NCBI RefSeq assembly: GCF_003851685.1 | Contig: NZ_CP027727.1 | Span: forward strand, 3,410,001 to 3,474,000 | Length of the DNA stretch: 64,000 bases | Direction: 5' to 3' | DNA from: Pseudomonas sp. R5-89-07 | GTDB taxonomy: Bacteria; Pseudomonadota; Gammaproteobacteria; Pseudomonadales; Pseudomonadaceae | Shown: in pieces, positions 8,878 through 20,197 of the stretch | Numbering within the stretch: the stretch's first letter is position 1 | How the letters are laid out: each line of letters begins with the position of its first letter | Notes under the pieces: generated by a model | Told to the model about the DNA's origin: nothing | The model's input: only the letters and a program-made list of their open reading frames with translations | Databases searched by the model: none | Position numbers and translations under genes: made by a program

Positions 8878-9693
8878 ATGGATCTACATCACCGCAATAA
8901 CGTCAGTGTGATGGGCAACGGCTCTTCGACCCTGGTGTTTTCCCATGGCTTTGGCTGCAACCAGGCAATGTGGAATTCCCTGGTGCCCCATTTTCTCAAG
9001 CGTTTTCGCGTGGTGCTGTATGACTTGGTGGGCGCCGGCCTGTCTGACCTTGGCGCCTACGACACAGCCAAATACAGCACGCTGGAGGGTTACGCCCGCG
9101 ACCTCAACGAGCTGATCGACAGCTACGCCGAAGGCCCGGTGATTCTGGTGGGGCACTCGGTCAGCGCAATGATCGGCACCCTCGCCGACCGCTTCGCGCC
9201 GGGGCGGGTCGCGGCGCACGTGATGATTGGCCCATCGCCGCGCTATATCGACACCGAAGGCTATGTCGGCGGTTTCAAGCGCGACGACATCGAAGACCTG
9301 CTCGACACCCTCGACAGCAACTACCTCGGCTGGTCCAGCAGCATGGCCCCGGTGATCATGGGCGCCCCTGGGCAACCTGAACTGAGCAGCGAACTGACCG
9401 AGAGTTTCTGCCGCACCGAACCCGACATCGCCAAGCAATTTGCCCGGGTGACCTTCCTCTCGGACAACCGCGCCGACGTGATCGGCCTGACCACCCCCGT
9501 CCTGATCCTGCAATCGAGCGACGACTTGATCGCCCCCGTGTTCGTCGGCGAATACCTGCATGCCGTGCTGCCAAACAGCACCTATCACCTGGTGGACAAC
9601 ATCGGCCATTGCCCGCACATGAGCGCGCCAAAGGCATGCGCGGCGGCGATGGAGCGGTTCCTGGCGCCGTGGGCCGCCGTCAATGCCGGCTGA
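8878..9693 (+). CDS. RsbQ/KAI2-like alpha/beta hydrolase
   Basis: 271 aa with the fold and catalytic triad of the RsbQ/D14/KAI2 branch. The oxyanion segment is FSHGFGCNQAMW. The nucleophile Ser is in GHSVSAMIG, the Asp in SSDDLIAP and the His in NIGHCPHMS. In Bacillus, RsbQ works with the PAS protein RsbP to signal energy stress. The present gene overlaps the following PAS kinase gene by 11 nt, so the two are translated together. This suggests the hydrolase makes or delivers the ligand of the PAS domain; that is inference from the RsbQ-RsbP precedent. Confidence 0.9.
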   Translation: MDLHHRNNVSVMGNGSSTLVFSHGFGCNQAMWNSLVPHFLKRFRVVLYDLVGAGLSDLGAYDTAKYSTLEGYARDLNELIDSYAEGPVILVGHSVSAMIGTLADRFAPGRVAAHVMIGPSPRYIDTEGYVGGFKRDDIEDLLDTLDSNYLGWSSSMAPVIMGAPGQPELSSELTESFCRTEPDIAKQFARVTFLSDNRADVIGLTTPVLILQSSDDLIAPVFVGEYLHAVLPNSTYHLVDNIGHCPHMSAPKACAAAMERFLAPWAAVNAG

Positions 9694-10843
9694 ATCGCTG
9701 TTCGACAGCGCCGCCTGCGCCCTGGCGGTAACCCGCGAAGACGGCACGATTGTGCACGCCAACCAGCGCTTGAGCGACTGGCTCGGGCTCAGCGCGGCCC
9801 AACTGCACGGGCAGCGCTTTCAAGACCTCCTGACCATGGGCGGGCGGATTTTCTACCAGACCCATCTGGCGCCGATGCTGCGCATGCATGGCAGCGTCAC
9901 CGAGGTGAAGCTCGACATCCGCCACCGCGACGGGCACAAGGTCACCGTGCTGCTCAATGCCAGCCAGCGCCAGCAGGCCGATGGCGCGGTCTATGACCTG
10001 GCACTGTTCGGCACCACCGACCGCGACAAGTACGAGCGCGAACTGCTCAACGCACGCAAACTGGCCGAAGCGCTGCTTCAGGAAAAAACCGCCACCGAAC
10101 AGGCGCTGCACCAGGCCCAGGCCGAATTGAACGAGGCCTACGCCATTGCCCAGCAGCGCGCGTTGTTCGCTGAACAGATGGTGGCGATTGTCAGCCACGA
10201 CTTGAAAAACCCGCTGACCGCGATCCGCATGGCCTCGGACTTTCTTCGACGCGGCGAGCGCACGCCCAAGGAACACCAGTTGCTGGGGCATATCGGCCAA
10301 TCATCCGAGCGCGCCCAGCGCATGATCGCCGACCTGCTGGACTTCACCCAGGCCCGGGTCGGCCAGGGCATCACCATCAGGGCCCAGCCGCTGGATCTGC
10401 ACAAGGTGATTTTGCGCGCCGTGGACGAACTGCGTGTGGCCTTTCCCAAGGCCACGCTGGTGCATCTGGCCGACGGCCATGGCGATGCTTGCCTGGATGC
10501 CGACCGGGTGCAGCAAATCATCGGCAATCTGGTTGCCAACAGCGTGGCCTATGGCGACCTGCAGCAACCGATTACCATCGCGTCACGCCTGGGCACCGAA
10601 GGCAGTGAAGTCTCGGTACACAACTACGGCGCGGCGATTCCCAAAGCCTTGCTGGCCGGGCTGTTCGAACCGATGACCCGCGGCACCCATCAGGGCAGCG
10701 ATGTGCGTAGCGTGGGTTTGGGCCTGTATATCGTGCGCGAACTGGCCAGAGTGCACGGTGGCGACGTGGCGGTGAACTCCTGCGCGACGCACGGAACCAC
10801 CTTCAGTGTGAAATTCAAGGCAAGTACGCCGCGCCCTGCATGA
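9683..10843 (+). CDS. PAS-domain sensor histidine kinase coupled to the RsbQ-like hydrolase
   Basis: 386 aa and soluble (no membrane segment). A PAS domain covers about residues 1-125 (AVTREDGTIVHANQRLSDWL). A coiled linker (130-165, rich in Gln, Glu and Ala) follows, then HisKA with the phospho-histidine in VSHDLKNPLTAI (about 172) and a HATPase_c domain with an N-box (IIGNLVANSVAYGD) and G-box (VGLGLYIV). It starts inside the hydrolase gene. No partner response regulator is adjacent, so its output is unknown. Its 3' end overlaps the decayed dapF copy on the other strand. Confidence 0.9.
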   Translation: MPAESLFDSAACALAVTREDGTIVHANQRLSDWLGLSAAQLHGQRFQDLLTMGGRIFYQTHLAPMLRMHGSVTEVKLDIRHRDGHKVTVLLNASQRQQADGAVYDLALFGTTDRDKYERELLNARKLAEALLQEKTATEQALHQAQAELNEAYAIAQQRALFAEQMVAIVSHDLKNPLTAIRMASDFLRRGERTPKEHQLLGHIGQSSERAQRMIADLLDFTQARVGQGITIRAQPLDLHKVILRAVDELRVAFPKATLVHLADGHGDACLDADRVQQIIGNLVANSVAYGDLQQPITIASRLGTEGSEVSVHNYGAAIPKALLAGLFEPMTRGTHQGSDVRSVGLGLYIVRELARVHGGDVAVNSCATHGTTFSVKFKASTPRPA

Positions 10844-11286
10844 TCGGCTCCACAGTCCCCGTCAGTACCACCCCGCCCTGCCCATCCCACTGCACCGTCA
10901 GCGTGCCGCCGTCGCACTCGACCTCCACCTTGTCATCCAGCAGCCCGCGTCGCACACCATTGACCACCGCCGCGCAGCAGCACGACCCGGAGCCCAACGG
11001 CACGCCACCGCCACGTTCCCAGATCCGCAGGCGAATACGGTTACGCCCGAGCACTTGCACAAAATGCACATTGGTCCTGGCCGGGAACAGCGGGTGATAT
11101 TCCAGGGCGGGGCCCAGGGCTTCAACATCGACTGCGGCGATGTCTTCGACAAAAAACGTGCAGTGCGGATTACCCATGCCACAGGCAGCGGGCGATCTGC
11201 GGCGTGATCGGGTTATCCTGGCCACGGCGGTCGATGATGATGAAGTCGTCGCCATGGGCGTGCATCTTGACGAAGGGCAAGGTCAT
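10815..11286 (-). pseudogene. Decayed dapF paralogue (diaminopimelate epimerase-like), internal deletion plus frameshift
   Basis: Reading leftward from ATG 11286, the first 38 codons give a DapF-type start (MTLPFVKMHAHGDDFIIID) and then hit TAA. In a shifted frame from about 11177, the C-terminal half of DapF continues (MGNPHCTFFVEDI, FPARTNVHFVQV, GLLDDKVEVECDGG) to a stop at 10815. About 110 residues expected between the halves are missing, including the first catalytic Cys region. The second active-site loop reads VPLGSGSCCCAA instead of the usual CGTGAC-like form. This must be a dead duplicate, since dapF is otherwise needed for lysine and cell-wall synthesis. Confidence 0.8.
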
Positions 11287-11350
11287 GGACAGTCCTGTAG
11301 TCGAACGAAACAACCCCACTCTAACACCCGTAGAAGCGAGGAGATGGACC

Positions 11351-11860
11351 ATGCTTATCGTATTCAGCGGCCTGCCCGGCACCGGCAAGACCACGATTGC
11401 CAGGGAGCTGGCGCGGCAGGTGGGCGCGGTTTACCTGCGCATCGATGTGATCGAGCAAGCGCTGCGGGAGGCTGGGGTGCTGGCGAGCGATGTGGGTGCC
11501 AGCGGCTATGGCGTGGCCAATGCGCTGGCGTTGAGCAATGTGCGCTTGGGCCAGCAAGTGGTCGCAGACTGCGTGAACCCGGTAAGAGAGAGCCGCGACG
11601 CTTGGCAGGCCGTGGCGCTGGCGGCAGGCGTGAAGCTGATTGATATTCAGGTGGTGTGTTCCGACCAGCAGGAGCATCGGCGCAGAGTAGAGAGCCGTGA
11701 GGGCGATATTCCGGGACTGTTGCCGCCGACGTGGCAATCGGTGTTGGCGCATGAGTATGAAGCGTGGGATAAGCCGCCGTTCATGCTCGATACGGCGCAG
11801 CTCACAGCCGCAGAGGCCATCACAGCAACCCGCGTACATCTGTCGAGCGTGAGCGATTAG
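11351..11860 (+). CDS. Small P-loop kinase (AAA/zeta-toxin-like nucleotide kinase fold)
   Basis: 169 aa. The Walker A motif GLPGTGKTT is at residues 7-15 and is followed by RIDVIEQAL, where the Asp is placed as in chloramphenicol phosphotransferase/gluconate-kinase-like P-loop kinases. The mid-region has CVNPVRESRDAW and a lid-like HRRRVESREGD. The substrate is unknown. ATG 11351 follows GAGGAGATGGACC. It begins just past the decayed dapF start, in the opposite direction. Confidence 0.75.
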   Translation: MLIVFSGLPGTGKTTIARELARQVGAVYLRIDVIEQALREAGVLASDVGASGYGVANALALSNVRLGQQVVADCVNPVRESRDAWQAVALAAGVKLIDIQVVCSDQQEHRRRVESREGDIPGLLPPTWQSVLAHEYEAWDKPPFMLDTAQLTAAEAITATRVHLSSVSD

Positions 11861-11932
11861 TTGTATCGATGGGCTCCAGGCTTACCTTGCCCATCGAGAC
11901 AAACGCAAATATCACCAGCAACGCCGCTCAAA

Positions 11933-12042
11933 TGTGGGAGTTGTCGAGCCCCAGCGAGGCTGCGATGGCGGCAGCACAGTCAACATCTTCGTCGCCTGAA
12001 CCACCGCTTTCGCTGCCTCGCTGGGGCTCGTGAGCTCCCACA
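11933..12042. repeat. REP-like long inverted repeat (third type)
   Basis: Arms TGTGGGAG...CGAGCCCCAGCGAGGC and GCCTCGCTGGGGCTCG...CTCCCACA, with GATGGCGG/CCGCTTTC near the inner ends and a ~45-nt loop. It fills most of the 193-bp gap between the convergent kinase and SRPBCC genes. The outer TGTGGGAG is shared with the main REP family, but the inner arm sequence differs. Confidence 0.75.
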
Positions 12043-12053
12043 GAGGGTTGGCG

Positions 12054-12470
12054 TCAGCCAGGGAAGTTGGCGCGCAACGCCGCAAGACCATCGCTGTACA
12101 CGCCGGTAAACAGCGTCTCCACCGCTGCATCCGTGGTGCCTGCGGCCGGTGTGAACACCCCGGACCAGGTCACTTTGGCCGACGCATCCGTCAAGGCTTC
12201 AACCTGCACGGTCGCCAGATAAGCACTCACCGGAAACGGCGACTGTTCAATCGTATAGCTGTAGGTGCGTGCCACGTTGTCGAAGGTCTGCAAGCGCTCG
12301 ACGATCTGGCCGCCATCGGCGGTGTGCAGGTGCCGCACGCGGCCGCCGTCGCCTGGCTCGCTTTTGGCGATAAAGGGCAGCCAGTCAGGCAGGCTGTTGA
12401 AGCCGCCGATCAGTTTCCAGACCTGGTCAGCCGACGCAGGGATTTCAATCACAGAAGACGCTGTTGCCAC
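12054..12470 (-). CDS. SRPBCC (START/PYR1-like) ligand-binding protein
   Basis: 138 aa with the SRPBCC start SSVIEIPASADQVWKLIGGFNSLPDWLPF and the C-terminal helix AAVETLFTGVYSDGLAAL. These proteins bind hydrophobic ligands or act as small cyclases. It starts with GTG at 12470, with GGAG 8 nt upstream. It is the last gene of an AKR-SDR-SRPBCC operon (26 nt after the SDR). The role is inferred to be in the same small-molecule pathway. Confidence 0.85.
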   Translation of the reverse strand: MATASSVIEIPASADQVWKLIGGFNSLPDWLPFIAKSEPGDGGRVRHLHTADGGQIVERLQTFDNVARTYSYTIEQSPFPVSAYLATVQVEALTDASAKVTWSGVFTPAAGTTDAAVETLFTGVYSDGLAALRANFPG

Positions 12471-12496
12471 AATAAATACTCCAGATCATTGAAAAA

Positions 12497-13294
12497 TCAG
12501 ATCGCCATGCTGTCGACCACACCACCGTCGACCCGCAGCGCGGCGCCGGTGGTGGCGGATGACAGCGGTGAAGCAATGTACGCCACCAGGTTGGCCACTT
12601 CATCCACATTCGCCGCGCGCTGGATGATCGAAGTAGGCCGCGCCTTGCGCACGAACACATCGGCCTCCTCCCGCGCGCTACGCCCGGATTGCTGCGTGGC
12701 GTCCTTGAGCATGTGCTCGAGGCCATCGGTAAAGGTCGGCCCCGGCAGGATCGCATTGACCGTCACACCGGTACCCGCCAGGCGCTTGGCCAGGCCATGG
12801 GACACCGCCAGATTGGCGCTTTTGGTCACGCCGTAGTTGATCATGTCCGCTGGCGTCGCCACGCCGGATTCAGACGACACAAAGATCACCCGCCCCCAGC
12901 CCCCCTCGACCATGCCCGGCACGTAATGCCGCGCCAGGCGCACGCCGGAGATCACGTTGACCTCATAGAAACGCGCCCACTCGCTGTCCGGCGCCTCGAA
13001 GAAATCTACATCGTTGAAGATGCCCAGGTTGTTGACTAGGATGTCGGCGCGGGGTTCGGCGGCGAACAATTTCTCGGCGCCTTCGGCCGTGCCCAGATCG
13101 GCCACCAGCCCGCGCAGATCGGCGCCCGGCACCGTCTGGCGAATGCTGGCCAGGGCCGCGTCGACTTTGCCGCTGTCCCGCCCGATCACCACCACAGTGG
13201 CGCCCGATTGCGCCAGGGCCTGGCTGATGCCCAGGCCGATCCCGGCCGTGCTACCGCTGACAATGGCTACTTTGCCGCTCACATCGATTTTCAT
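12497..13294 (-). CDS. Short-chain dehydrogenase/reductase
   Basis: 265 aa classical SDR. The cofactor site is GSTAGIG near residue 14. NNLG, the catalytic Ser in VIFVSSESG and YGVTK (Tyr and Lys of the active site) are all present, and the C-terminus reads GAALRVDGG. It lies 18 nt after the AKR gene and 26 nt before the SRPBCC gene, in one operon under the likely control of the divergent LysR. The substrate is unknown. Confidence 0.9.
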   Translation of the reverse strand: MKIDVSGKVAIVSGSTAGIGLGISQALAQSGATVVVIGRDSGKVDAALASIRQTVPGADLRGLVADLGTAEGAEKLFAAEPRADILVNNLGIFNDVDFFEAPDSEWARFYEVNVISGVRLARHYVPGMVEGGWGRVIFVSSESGVATPADMINYGVTKSANLAVSHGLAKRLAGTGVTVNAILPGPTFTDGLEHMLKDATQQSGRSAREEADVFVRKARPTSIIQRAANVDEVANLVAYIASPLSSATTGAALRVDGGVVDSMAI

Positions 13295-13312
13295 GTTTCT
13301 GAACTCCCAAAG

Positions 13313-14317
13313 TTAAAGCGGCAGAGGCGCGCGCAGCGAAATCAACTGCGCATCGCGCAACGCCTGCCAGAAGGCTGCTGGAATCTGCTCTGACAACGCC
13401 GCCACGTCTTCGGCAATACGCCCCGGACGACTGGCACCGGGAATCACCGCCGCCACGGCCGGGTGTGTCAGGGAAAACTGTAGCGCAGCCGCCTTGACGC
13501 TGACGCCAAACGCCTGGGCAATCGCCTTGATCTGCTCGACCTTGCGGATGATCGCCGGGCTGGCCTGCTGGTATTCAAAGTGCGCGCCCCCGGCAAGGAT
13601 GCCGGAGCTGTAGGGGCCACCGACCACGATCTCGACGTGCTGTGCAAGGGCGGCGTCCATCAGGCGCTGCAAGGCGCGGTCGTGGTCCAGCAGCGTGTAG
13701 CGGCCGGCCAGCAGAAAGCCGTCGGGCTGGGCTTCGGCCAGGTCCAGCGTCAACTCACAGGGTTCGACGCGGTTCACCCCCAGGCCCCAGGCCTTGATCA
13801 CGCCTTCCTCGCGCAAACGCGTCAGCACCTTGAAAGCGCCGGTACGGGCCTGGTTGAAGTACTCCAGCCACTGGTCGCCGTAGAAATCCTGGGCAATGTC
13901 GTGCACCCACACGATGTCCAGGCGGTCGGTTTGCAGGCGCTCAAGGCTGTCTTCGATCGAGCGCAAGGTGGCATCGGCGCTGTAGTCATTGAGCATTTTG
14001 TTCGGGCGTCCGTGTTCGAACACACCGCTTTTCTCGCCCAGGTCACGGGCAGTGTTTTCGACTTCGTCGAGGATCACCCGGCCGACCTTGGTGCTGAGCA
14101 CGTAGTCGTCGCGGTTGTAGCGGGCCAAGGCGCGGCCCAGGCGGATTTCCGACAGCCCCGACCCGTAGAACGGTGCGGTATCGAAATAACGCACGCCGTT
14201 ATTCCAGGCAGCCTCGACGGTGGCCTGGGCTTCGTCTTCGGGGATGGCGCGGAACATATTGCCCAGCGGTGCGGTACCAAAGCCCAGTACGCCGGGCAGT
14301 TTGTCTTTCAAGCTCAT
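13313..14317 (-). CDS. Aldo/keto reductase (AKR15 / pyridoxal 4-dehydrogenase-like branch)
   Basis: 334 aa TIM-barrel oxidoreductase. It opens with LGFGTAPLGNMFRAI, has the catalytic Tyr in FDTAPFYGSGLSE, Lys in STKVGR and His in WVHDIAQDFYG. The GTAPLGN and DTAPFYG forms fit the AKR branch that includes pyridoxal 4-dehydrogenase and L-fucose dehydrogenase. ATG 14317 follows GAGGAAGCCATC; the longer frame upstream has no ribosome site. It is the first gene of the operon, divergent from a LysR gene. Confidence 0.88.
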   Translation of the reverse strand: MSLKDKLPGVLGFGTAPLGNMFRAIPEDEAQATVEAAWNNGVRYFDTAPFYGSGLSEIRLGRALARYNRDDYVLSTKVGRVILDEVENTARDLGEKSGVFEHGRPNKMLNDYSADATLRSIEDSLERLQTDRLDIVWVHDIAQDFYGDQWLEYFNQARTGAFKVLTRLREEGVIKAWGLGVNRVEPCELTLDLAEAQPDGFLLAGRYTLLDHDRALQRLMDAALAQHVEIVVGGPYSSGILAGGAHFEYQQASPAIIRKVEQIKAIAQAFGVSVKAAALQFSLTHPAVAAVIPGASRPGRIAEDVAALSEQIPAAFWQALRDAQLISLRAPLPL

Positions 14318-14432
14318 GATGGCTTCCTCAATCGGTTCAAAGGGTCGCGATGACCGTTGAGCAGATCCTAGATTGCCTTGATCAGACCGTCCAAGACATA
14401 CTGCGACCAACTTGAGTCCCGATAGGTCTTAC

Positions 14433-15317
14433 ATGATTGATCTACGCCAACTGCGCTACTTCGAAGTGGTCGCCGAAGAACAACACGTCGGCCGCGCCGC
14501 CGAGCGCCTGCACATCTCCCAGTCGCCGTTGAGCCGGCAGATCGCCCAGCTTGAAGAGCGCCTGGGCCTGACGCTGTTCGAACGCAGCCAGCAACGTATC
14601 CGCCTGACCCGCGACGGCCAGACATTTCTCGCCGAAACCAGGGCGTTGCTGACCCACGCCAGCCGCCTGGAATCCCTGGGCAAGCGCCTGGGTCGGGGTG
14701 AAGAAGGCGGCTTGTGCATCGGTTATATCGAGAACGCCATGCACGCCGGTGTGCTGCCCAACGCCCTGCGCGTGCTGCGCGATGACCGGCCCAACGTGCA
14801 TATCAAGCTGTATAACTTGCCCTCCCTCGAACAGTTGGAAGGCCTGCGCCAACGCAGCCTGGACGTGGCCCTGGTGGGCGAGCCGCCGACGGCCGACGAC
14901 CCAGACCTGACCGCCCGGCAGGTGCTCGATGACCCGATGCTGCTGGCCTTGCCCGAACATCACCCGCTGACCCAACAGCGCGAGTTATTGCCCGAGCACC
15001 TGGCCGAGCAACAATGGATCGGCGTACAGCGCAAACCCGGCGCCAACCCGGCTGACGACTTCGTCGCCGCGTGCATCCGGGCCGGCTTCACCCCACAGAT
15101 CCCCATGGAAGCCAGCGAACCCTTCACCGCCCTGGGCCTGGTCGCCTCCGGCCTGGGCGTGGCAATGGTGCAAAAAGGCCTGAGCCGCAACGCACCACCG
15201 GGCGTGGTACTGCGCGAACTGCCCTGGCTGAGCTACACCGCCCCGCTCTGGGCGGCCTGGCACCGGATCAACCTGCGGCCGTTGGTGGAGACGTTTCGTA
15301 AGGTGCTGACTGAATAA
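14433..15317 (+). CDS. LysR-family transcriptional regulator
   Basis: 294 aa. The helix-turn-helix is at 1-60 (LRQLRYFEVVAEEQHVGRAA, SQSPLSRQIAQLEERLG) and is followed by a CatM/BenM-like effector domain (LCIGYIENAMHAGVLP). ATG 14433 is used rather than the in-frame TTG at 14412, since the family nearly always starts just before (I)DLRQLRYF. The divergent AKR-SDR-SRPBCC operon, 115 bp away, is the likely target. Confidence 0.9.
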   Translation: MIDLRQLRYFEVVAEEQHVGRAAERLHISQSPLSRQIAQLEERLGLTLFERSQQRIRLTRDGQTFLAETRALLTHASRLESLGKRLGRGEEGGLCIGYIENAMHAGVLPNALRVLRDDRPNVHIKLYNLPSLEQLEGLRQRSLDVALVGEPPTADDPDLTARQVLDDPMLLALPEHHPLTQQRELLPEHLAEQQWIGVQRKPGANPADDFVAACIRAGFTPQIPMEASEPFTALGLVASGLGVAMVQKGLSRNAPPGVVLRELPWLSYTAPLWAAWHRINLRPLVETFRKVLTE

Positions 15318-15334
15318 CTGATGCTCCGCGGTTC

Positions 15335-15368
15335 AAATGTGGGAGGGGGCTTGCCCCCTCCCACATTT
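15335..15368. repeat. Single perfect REP palindrome between convergent genes
   Basis: Two 16-nt arms, AAATGTGGGAGGGGGC and its exact complement, are separated by only TT. It sits 17 nt after the LysR stop and 30 nt before the PuuB-like stop, where it may terminate both transcripts. Unlike the other REPINs it has no loop region. Confidence 0.9.
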
Positions 15369-15398
15369 GGATCACTGCCACAGGCAGAGCCCGTGTAA

Positions 15399-17788
<2,390 letters not shown>

Positions 17789-17800
17789 TTATGATGGTTT

Positions 17801-19159
17801 TCAGACGCTCAACAGCAGGAATTCGCGCTCCCAGGAACTGATCACACGCTTGAAGTTTTCGTGTTCGGCGCGCTTGACCGCCACGTAGCCGCGCACGAAC
17901 TTGTCACCCAGGTACTGCTTGACCGTGGCGCAGTCCTCCATGCGTGCCAGCGCGTCTTCGAGGGTGAACGGCAGGCGCAAATTGCGACGCTCATAGGCGC
18001 GCCCTTCAACCGGGGCGCTGGGTTCGATCCGCTCGATCATGCCCAGGTAGCCGCACAACAGGCTCGCGGCAATCGCCAGGTACGGGTTGGCATCGGCCCC
18101 CGGCAAACGGTTTTCCACGCGCATCGCGTCGGGGCTGGAGGTGGGCACGCGCAGGCCGACGGTGCGGTTTTCTTCGCCCCATTCGACGTTGACCGGTGCG
18201 GAGGTGTCCGGCAGAAAGCGCCGGAACGAATTCACGTTGGGCGCGAACATTGGCAGTAGCTTGGGAATGTATTTTTGCAGGCCACCGATGTGATGCAAAA
18301 ACAGCTGGCTCATCTTGCCGTCGGCGTCGACGAACACCGGTTTGCCGGTGGCGATATCGACCACGCTCTGGTGCAGGTGCATGGCGCTGCCGGGCTCGTC
18401 GGCCACCGGTTTGGCCATGAAGGTGGCGGCCACGTTGTGTTTGAGCGCGGCTTCGCGCAGGGTGCGTTTGAACACGGTGATCTGGTCGGCCAGGTCCAGT
18501 GCGTCGCCGTGACGGAAGTTGATTTCCATCTGCGCCGGGCCGTCTTCGTGGATCAGCGTATCGAGGTCCAGGCCCTGGGCTTCGCACCAGTCGTAGACGT
18601 CTTCGAACAGCGGGTCGAATTCGTTGGCGGCGTCGATGGAGAATGACTGGCGCCCGGTTTCGGCGCGGCCGGAGCGGCCAATCGGGGTTTTCAGCGGCAG
18701 GTCCGGGTCTTCGCAGCGCTGGGTCAGGTAGAACTCCATTTCCGGCGCGACAATCGGCTGCCAGCCTTGCTCGGTGTAGAGCTGCAGGACTTTTTTCAGC
18801 ACGTTGCGCGGCGACAATTCGATCGGGTTGCCCTGCTTGTCGAAGGTGTCGTGGATCACGATGGCGGTAGGTTCGATGGCCCACGGCACCACGTAGGTGG
18901 CGTTGGCCACCGGGCGGCAGATCATATCGATATCGGCCGGGTCAAGCAGGTCGTAGTAGACCTCGTCGTCGACAAAGTCCCCGGTCACCGTTTGCAGCAG
19001 CACACTTTCCGGCAGGCGCATGCCTCGCTCATGCAGGAACTTGTTGGTGGGCGCAATCTTGCCGCGTGCGATGCCAGTCAAGTCACTGATCACGCATTCG
19101 ACTTCGGTGATCTTGTGTTCTTTCAGCCAGAGGGAGAGCTGATCGAAGGGGGCGTTCAT
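17801..19159 (-). CDS. puuA: Gamma-glutamylpolyamine synthetase (PuuA/PauA/SpuB-like glutamine synthetase family)
   Basis: 452 aa of the glutamine synthetase fold but of the polyamine branch. The N-terminus WLKEHKITEVECVISDLTGIARGK is typical of PuuA/SpuB. The catalytic domain shows EMEFYLT, HEDGPAQMEINFRHGDALDLADQ (split here by two metal-ligand Glu), AKPVADEPGSAMHLHQS and NRLPGADANPYLA. It joins glutamate to a polyamine using ATP. ATG 19159 with GAGGTCC upstream is chosen over a longer frame. It is the first gene of the puuA-potF-puuB operon, divergent from an AraC gene. Confidence 0.86.
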   Translation of the reverse strand: MNAPFDQLSLWLKEHKITEVECVISDLTGIARGKIAPTNKFLHERGMRLPESVLLQTVTGDFVDDEVYYDLLDPADIDMICRPVANATYVVPWAIEPTAIVIHDTFDKQGNPIELSPRNVLKKVLQLYTEQGWQPIVAPEMEFYLTQRCEDPDLPLKTPIGRSGRAETGRQSFSIDAANEFDPLFEDVYDWCEAQGLDLDTLIHEDGPAQMEINFRHGDALDLADQITVFKRTLREAALKHNVAATFMAKPVADEPGSAMHLHQSVVDIATGKPVFVDADGKMSQLFLHHIGGLQKYIPKLLPMFAPNVNSFRRFLPDTSAPVNVEWGEENRTVGLRVPTSSPDAMRVENRLPGADANPYLAIAASLLCGYLGMIERIEPSAPVEGRAYERRNLRLPFTLEDALARMEDCATVKQYLGDKFVRGYVAVKRAEHENFKRVISSWEREFLLLSV

Positions 19160-19297
19160 AAGGACCTCGTCTTGGGTAGGATGCCGCACAGGCTTGTACT
19201 GGCGACGCATTGAGGTCTATCTTGGGCCCGCCTTGAAACCGCATCTATCCACTTTGTACGCCACACAACGCACCAATAGAGTGCGCACGGACCACCC

Positions 19298-20197
19298 ATG
19301 ACACAGGCAACCGCTTTGCGCGTACAGGCCTTCGCCACCGGCGATGTGGCCGCTCAATGCCAGGCGACACCCGGTTGGGTGCAGCAGTACCAGCAGATGT
19401 CTCCCGGGCATTTTGCCGGACGCGTGCGCTACCTCGACCTGCAAGGCGTGCAGGTGTACGAAGAGAGCATGAACACCCGCGTCGAGCAGCATTTCAACGC
19501 CCCGCCGGGTTCGCTGGCGTTCTGTTTCGACGGCAGCGACAACGCGCTGTACCTGCTCAATGGCGAAAGTCGAAATACCTGGATCACCCCGGAAAACTAC
19601 CGTGAGACCGCCGTGGTGTTCGGCCCGCAGTTCGTGCAGCGCCACGGGCTGGACATGGCCAGGCTCGAAGGCTTGTTCATGGCCCCGCTGACGAGTCAGC
19701 AGAACGCGCTGTTTGCCCGGTGGCTGAGTGGCACGCTCACGCGCTTGTCCGCCGTGATCGAACCGGCCAGCCGCGACGCCCTCACCCAGCAATTGCTCGA
19801 CGACTGCCTGTTCATCCTCGACAACGCCTGCGTGTGCCTGGACCGCAGTTCGCTGCAAAAACGCGGCGCCGAGCGCCTGTTGATGGCCCGCATCGGCGAA
19901 TGGGCGGCGGATGCCCCGGACGAAACCGTCAATCTGTTGGAGCTGGCGCAGATCGCTGGCGTGCCATTGCGCCAATTGCAGCAAGGGTTCAAGACCTACA
20001 CCGGCATGAGCCCGGCGCAGTGGTTGCGCCTGCGTCGATTGAATGGCGCGCGGCGGGAGTTGTTGGCGTGCGCTGGCACTACCGTGGCCGAGGTGGCAAT
20101 GAATTGGTCGTTCTGGCACCTGGGCCGGTTTTCCAACAGCTACCGCGCGCTGTTCAAAGAACTGCCCAGCGAAACCCTGCTGAAAAAACGCGGTTAA
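19298..20197 (+). CDS. AraC-family transcriptional regulator
   Basis: 299 aa. The N-terminal sensor half lacks known motifs. The C-terminal AraC double helix-turn-helix (about 200-295) shows VNLLELAQIAGVPLRQLQQG and the second signature MSPAQWLRLRRLNGARREL plus VAMNWSFWHLGRFSNSYRALF. It is divergent from puuA with a 138-bp gap, so it probably controls the polyamine operon. The overall shape is close to EutR-like regulators. Confidence 0.88.
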   Translation: MTQATALRVQAFATGDVAAQCQATPGWVQQYQQMSPGHFAGRVRYLDLQGVQVYEESMNTRVEQHFNAPPGSLAFCFDGSDNALYLLNGESRNTWITPENYRETAVVFGPQFVQRHGLDMARLEGLFMAPLTSQQNALFARWLSGTLTRLSAVIEPASRDALTQQLLDDCLFILDNACVCLDRSSLQKRGAERLLMARIGEWAADAPDETVNLLELAQIAGVPLRQLQQGFKTYTGMSPAQWLRLRRLNGARRELLACAGTTVAEVAMNWSFWHLGRFSNSYRALFKELPSETLLKKRG

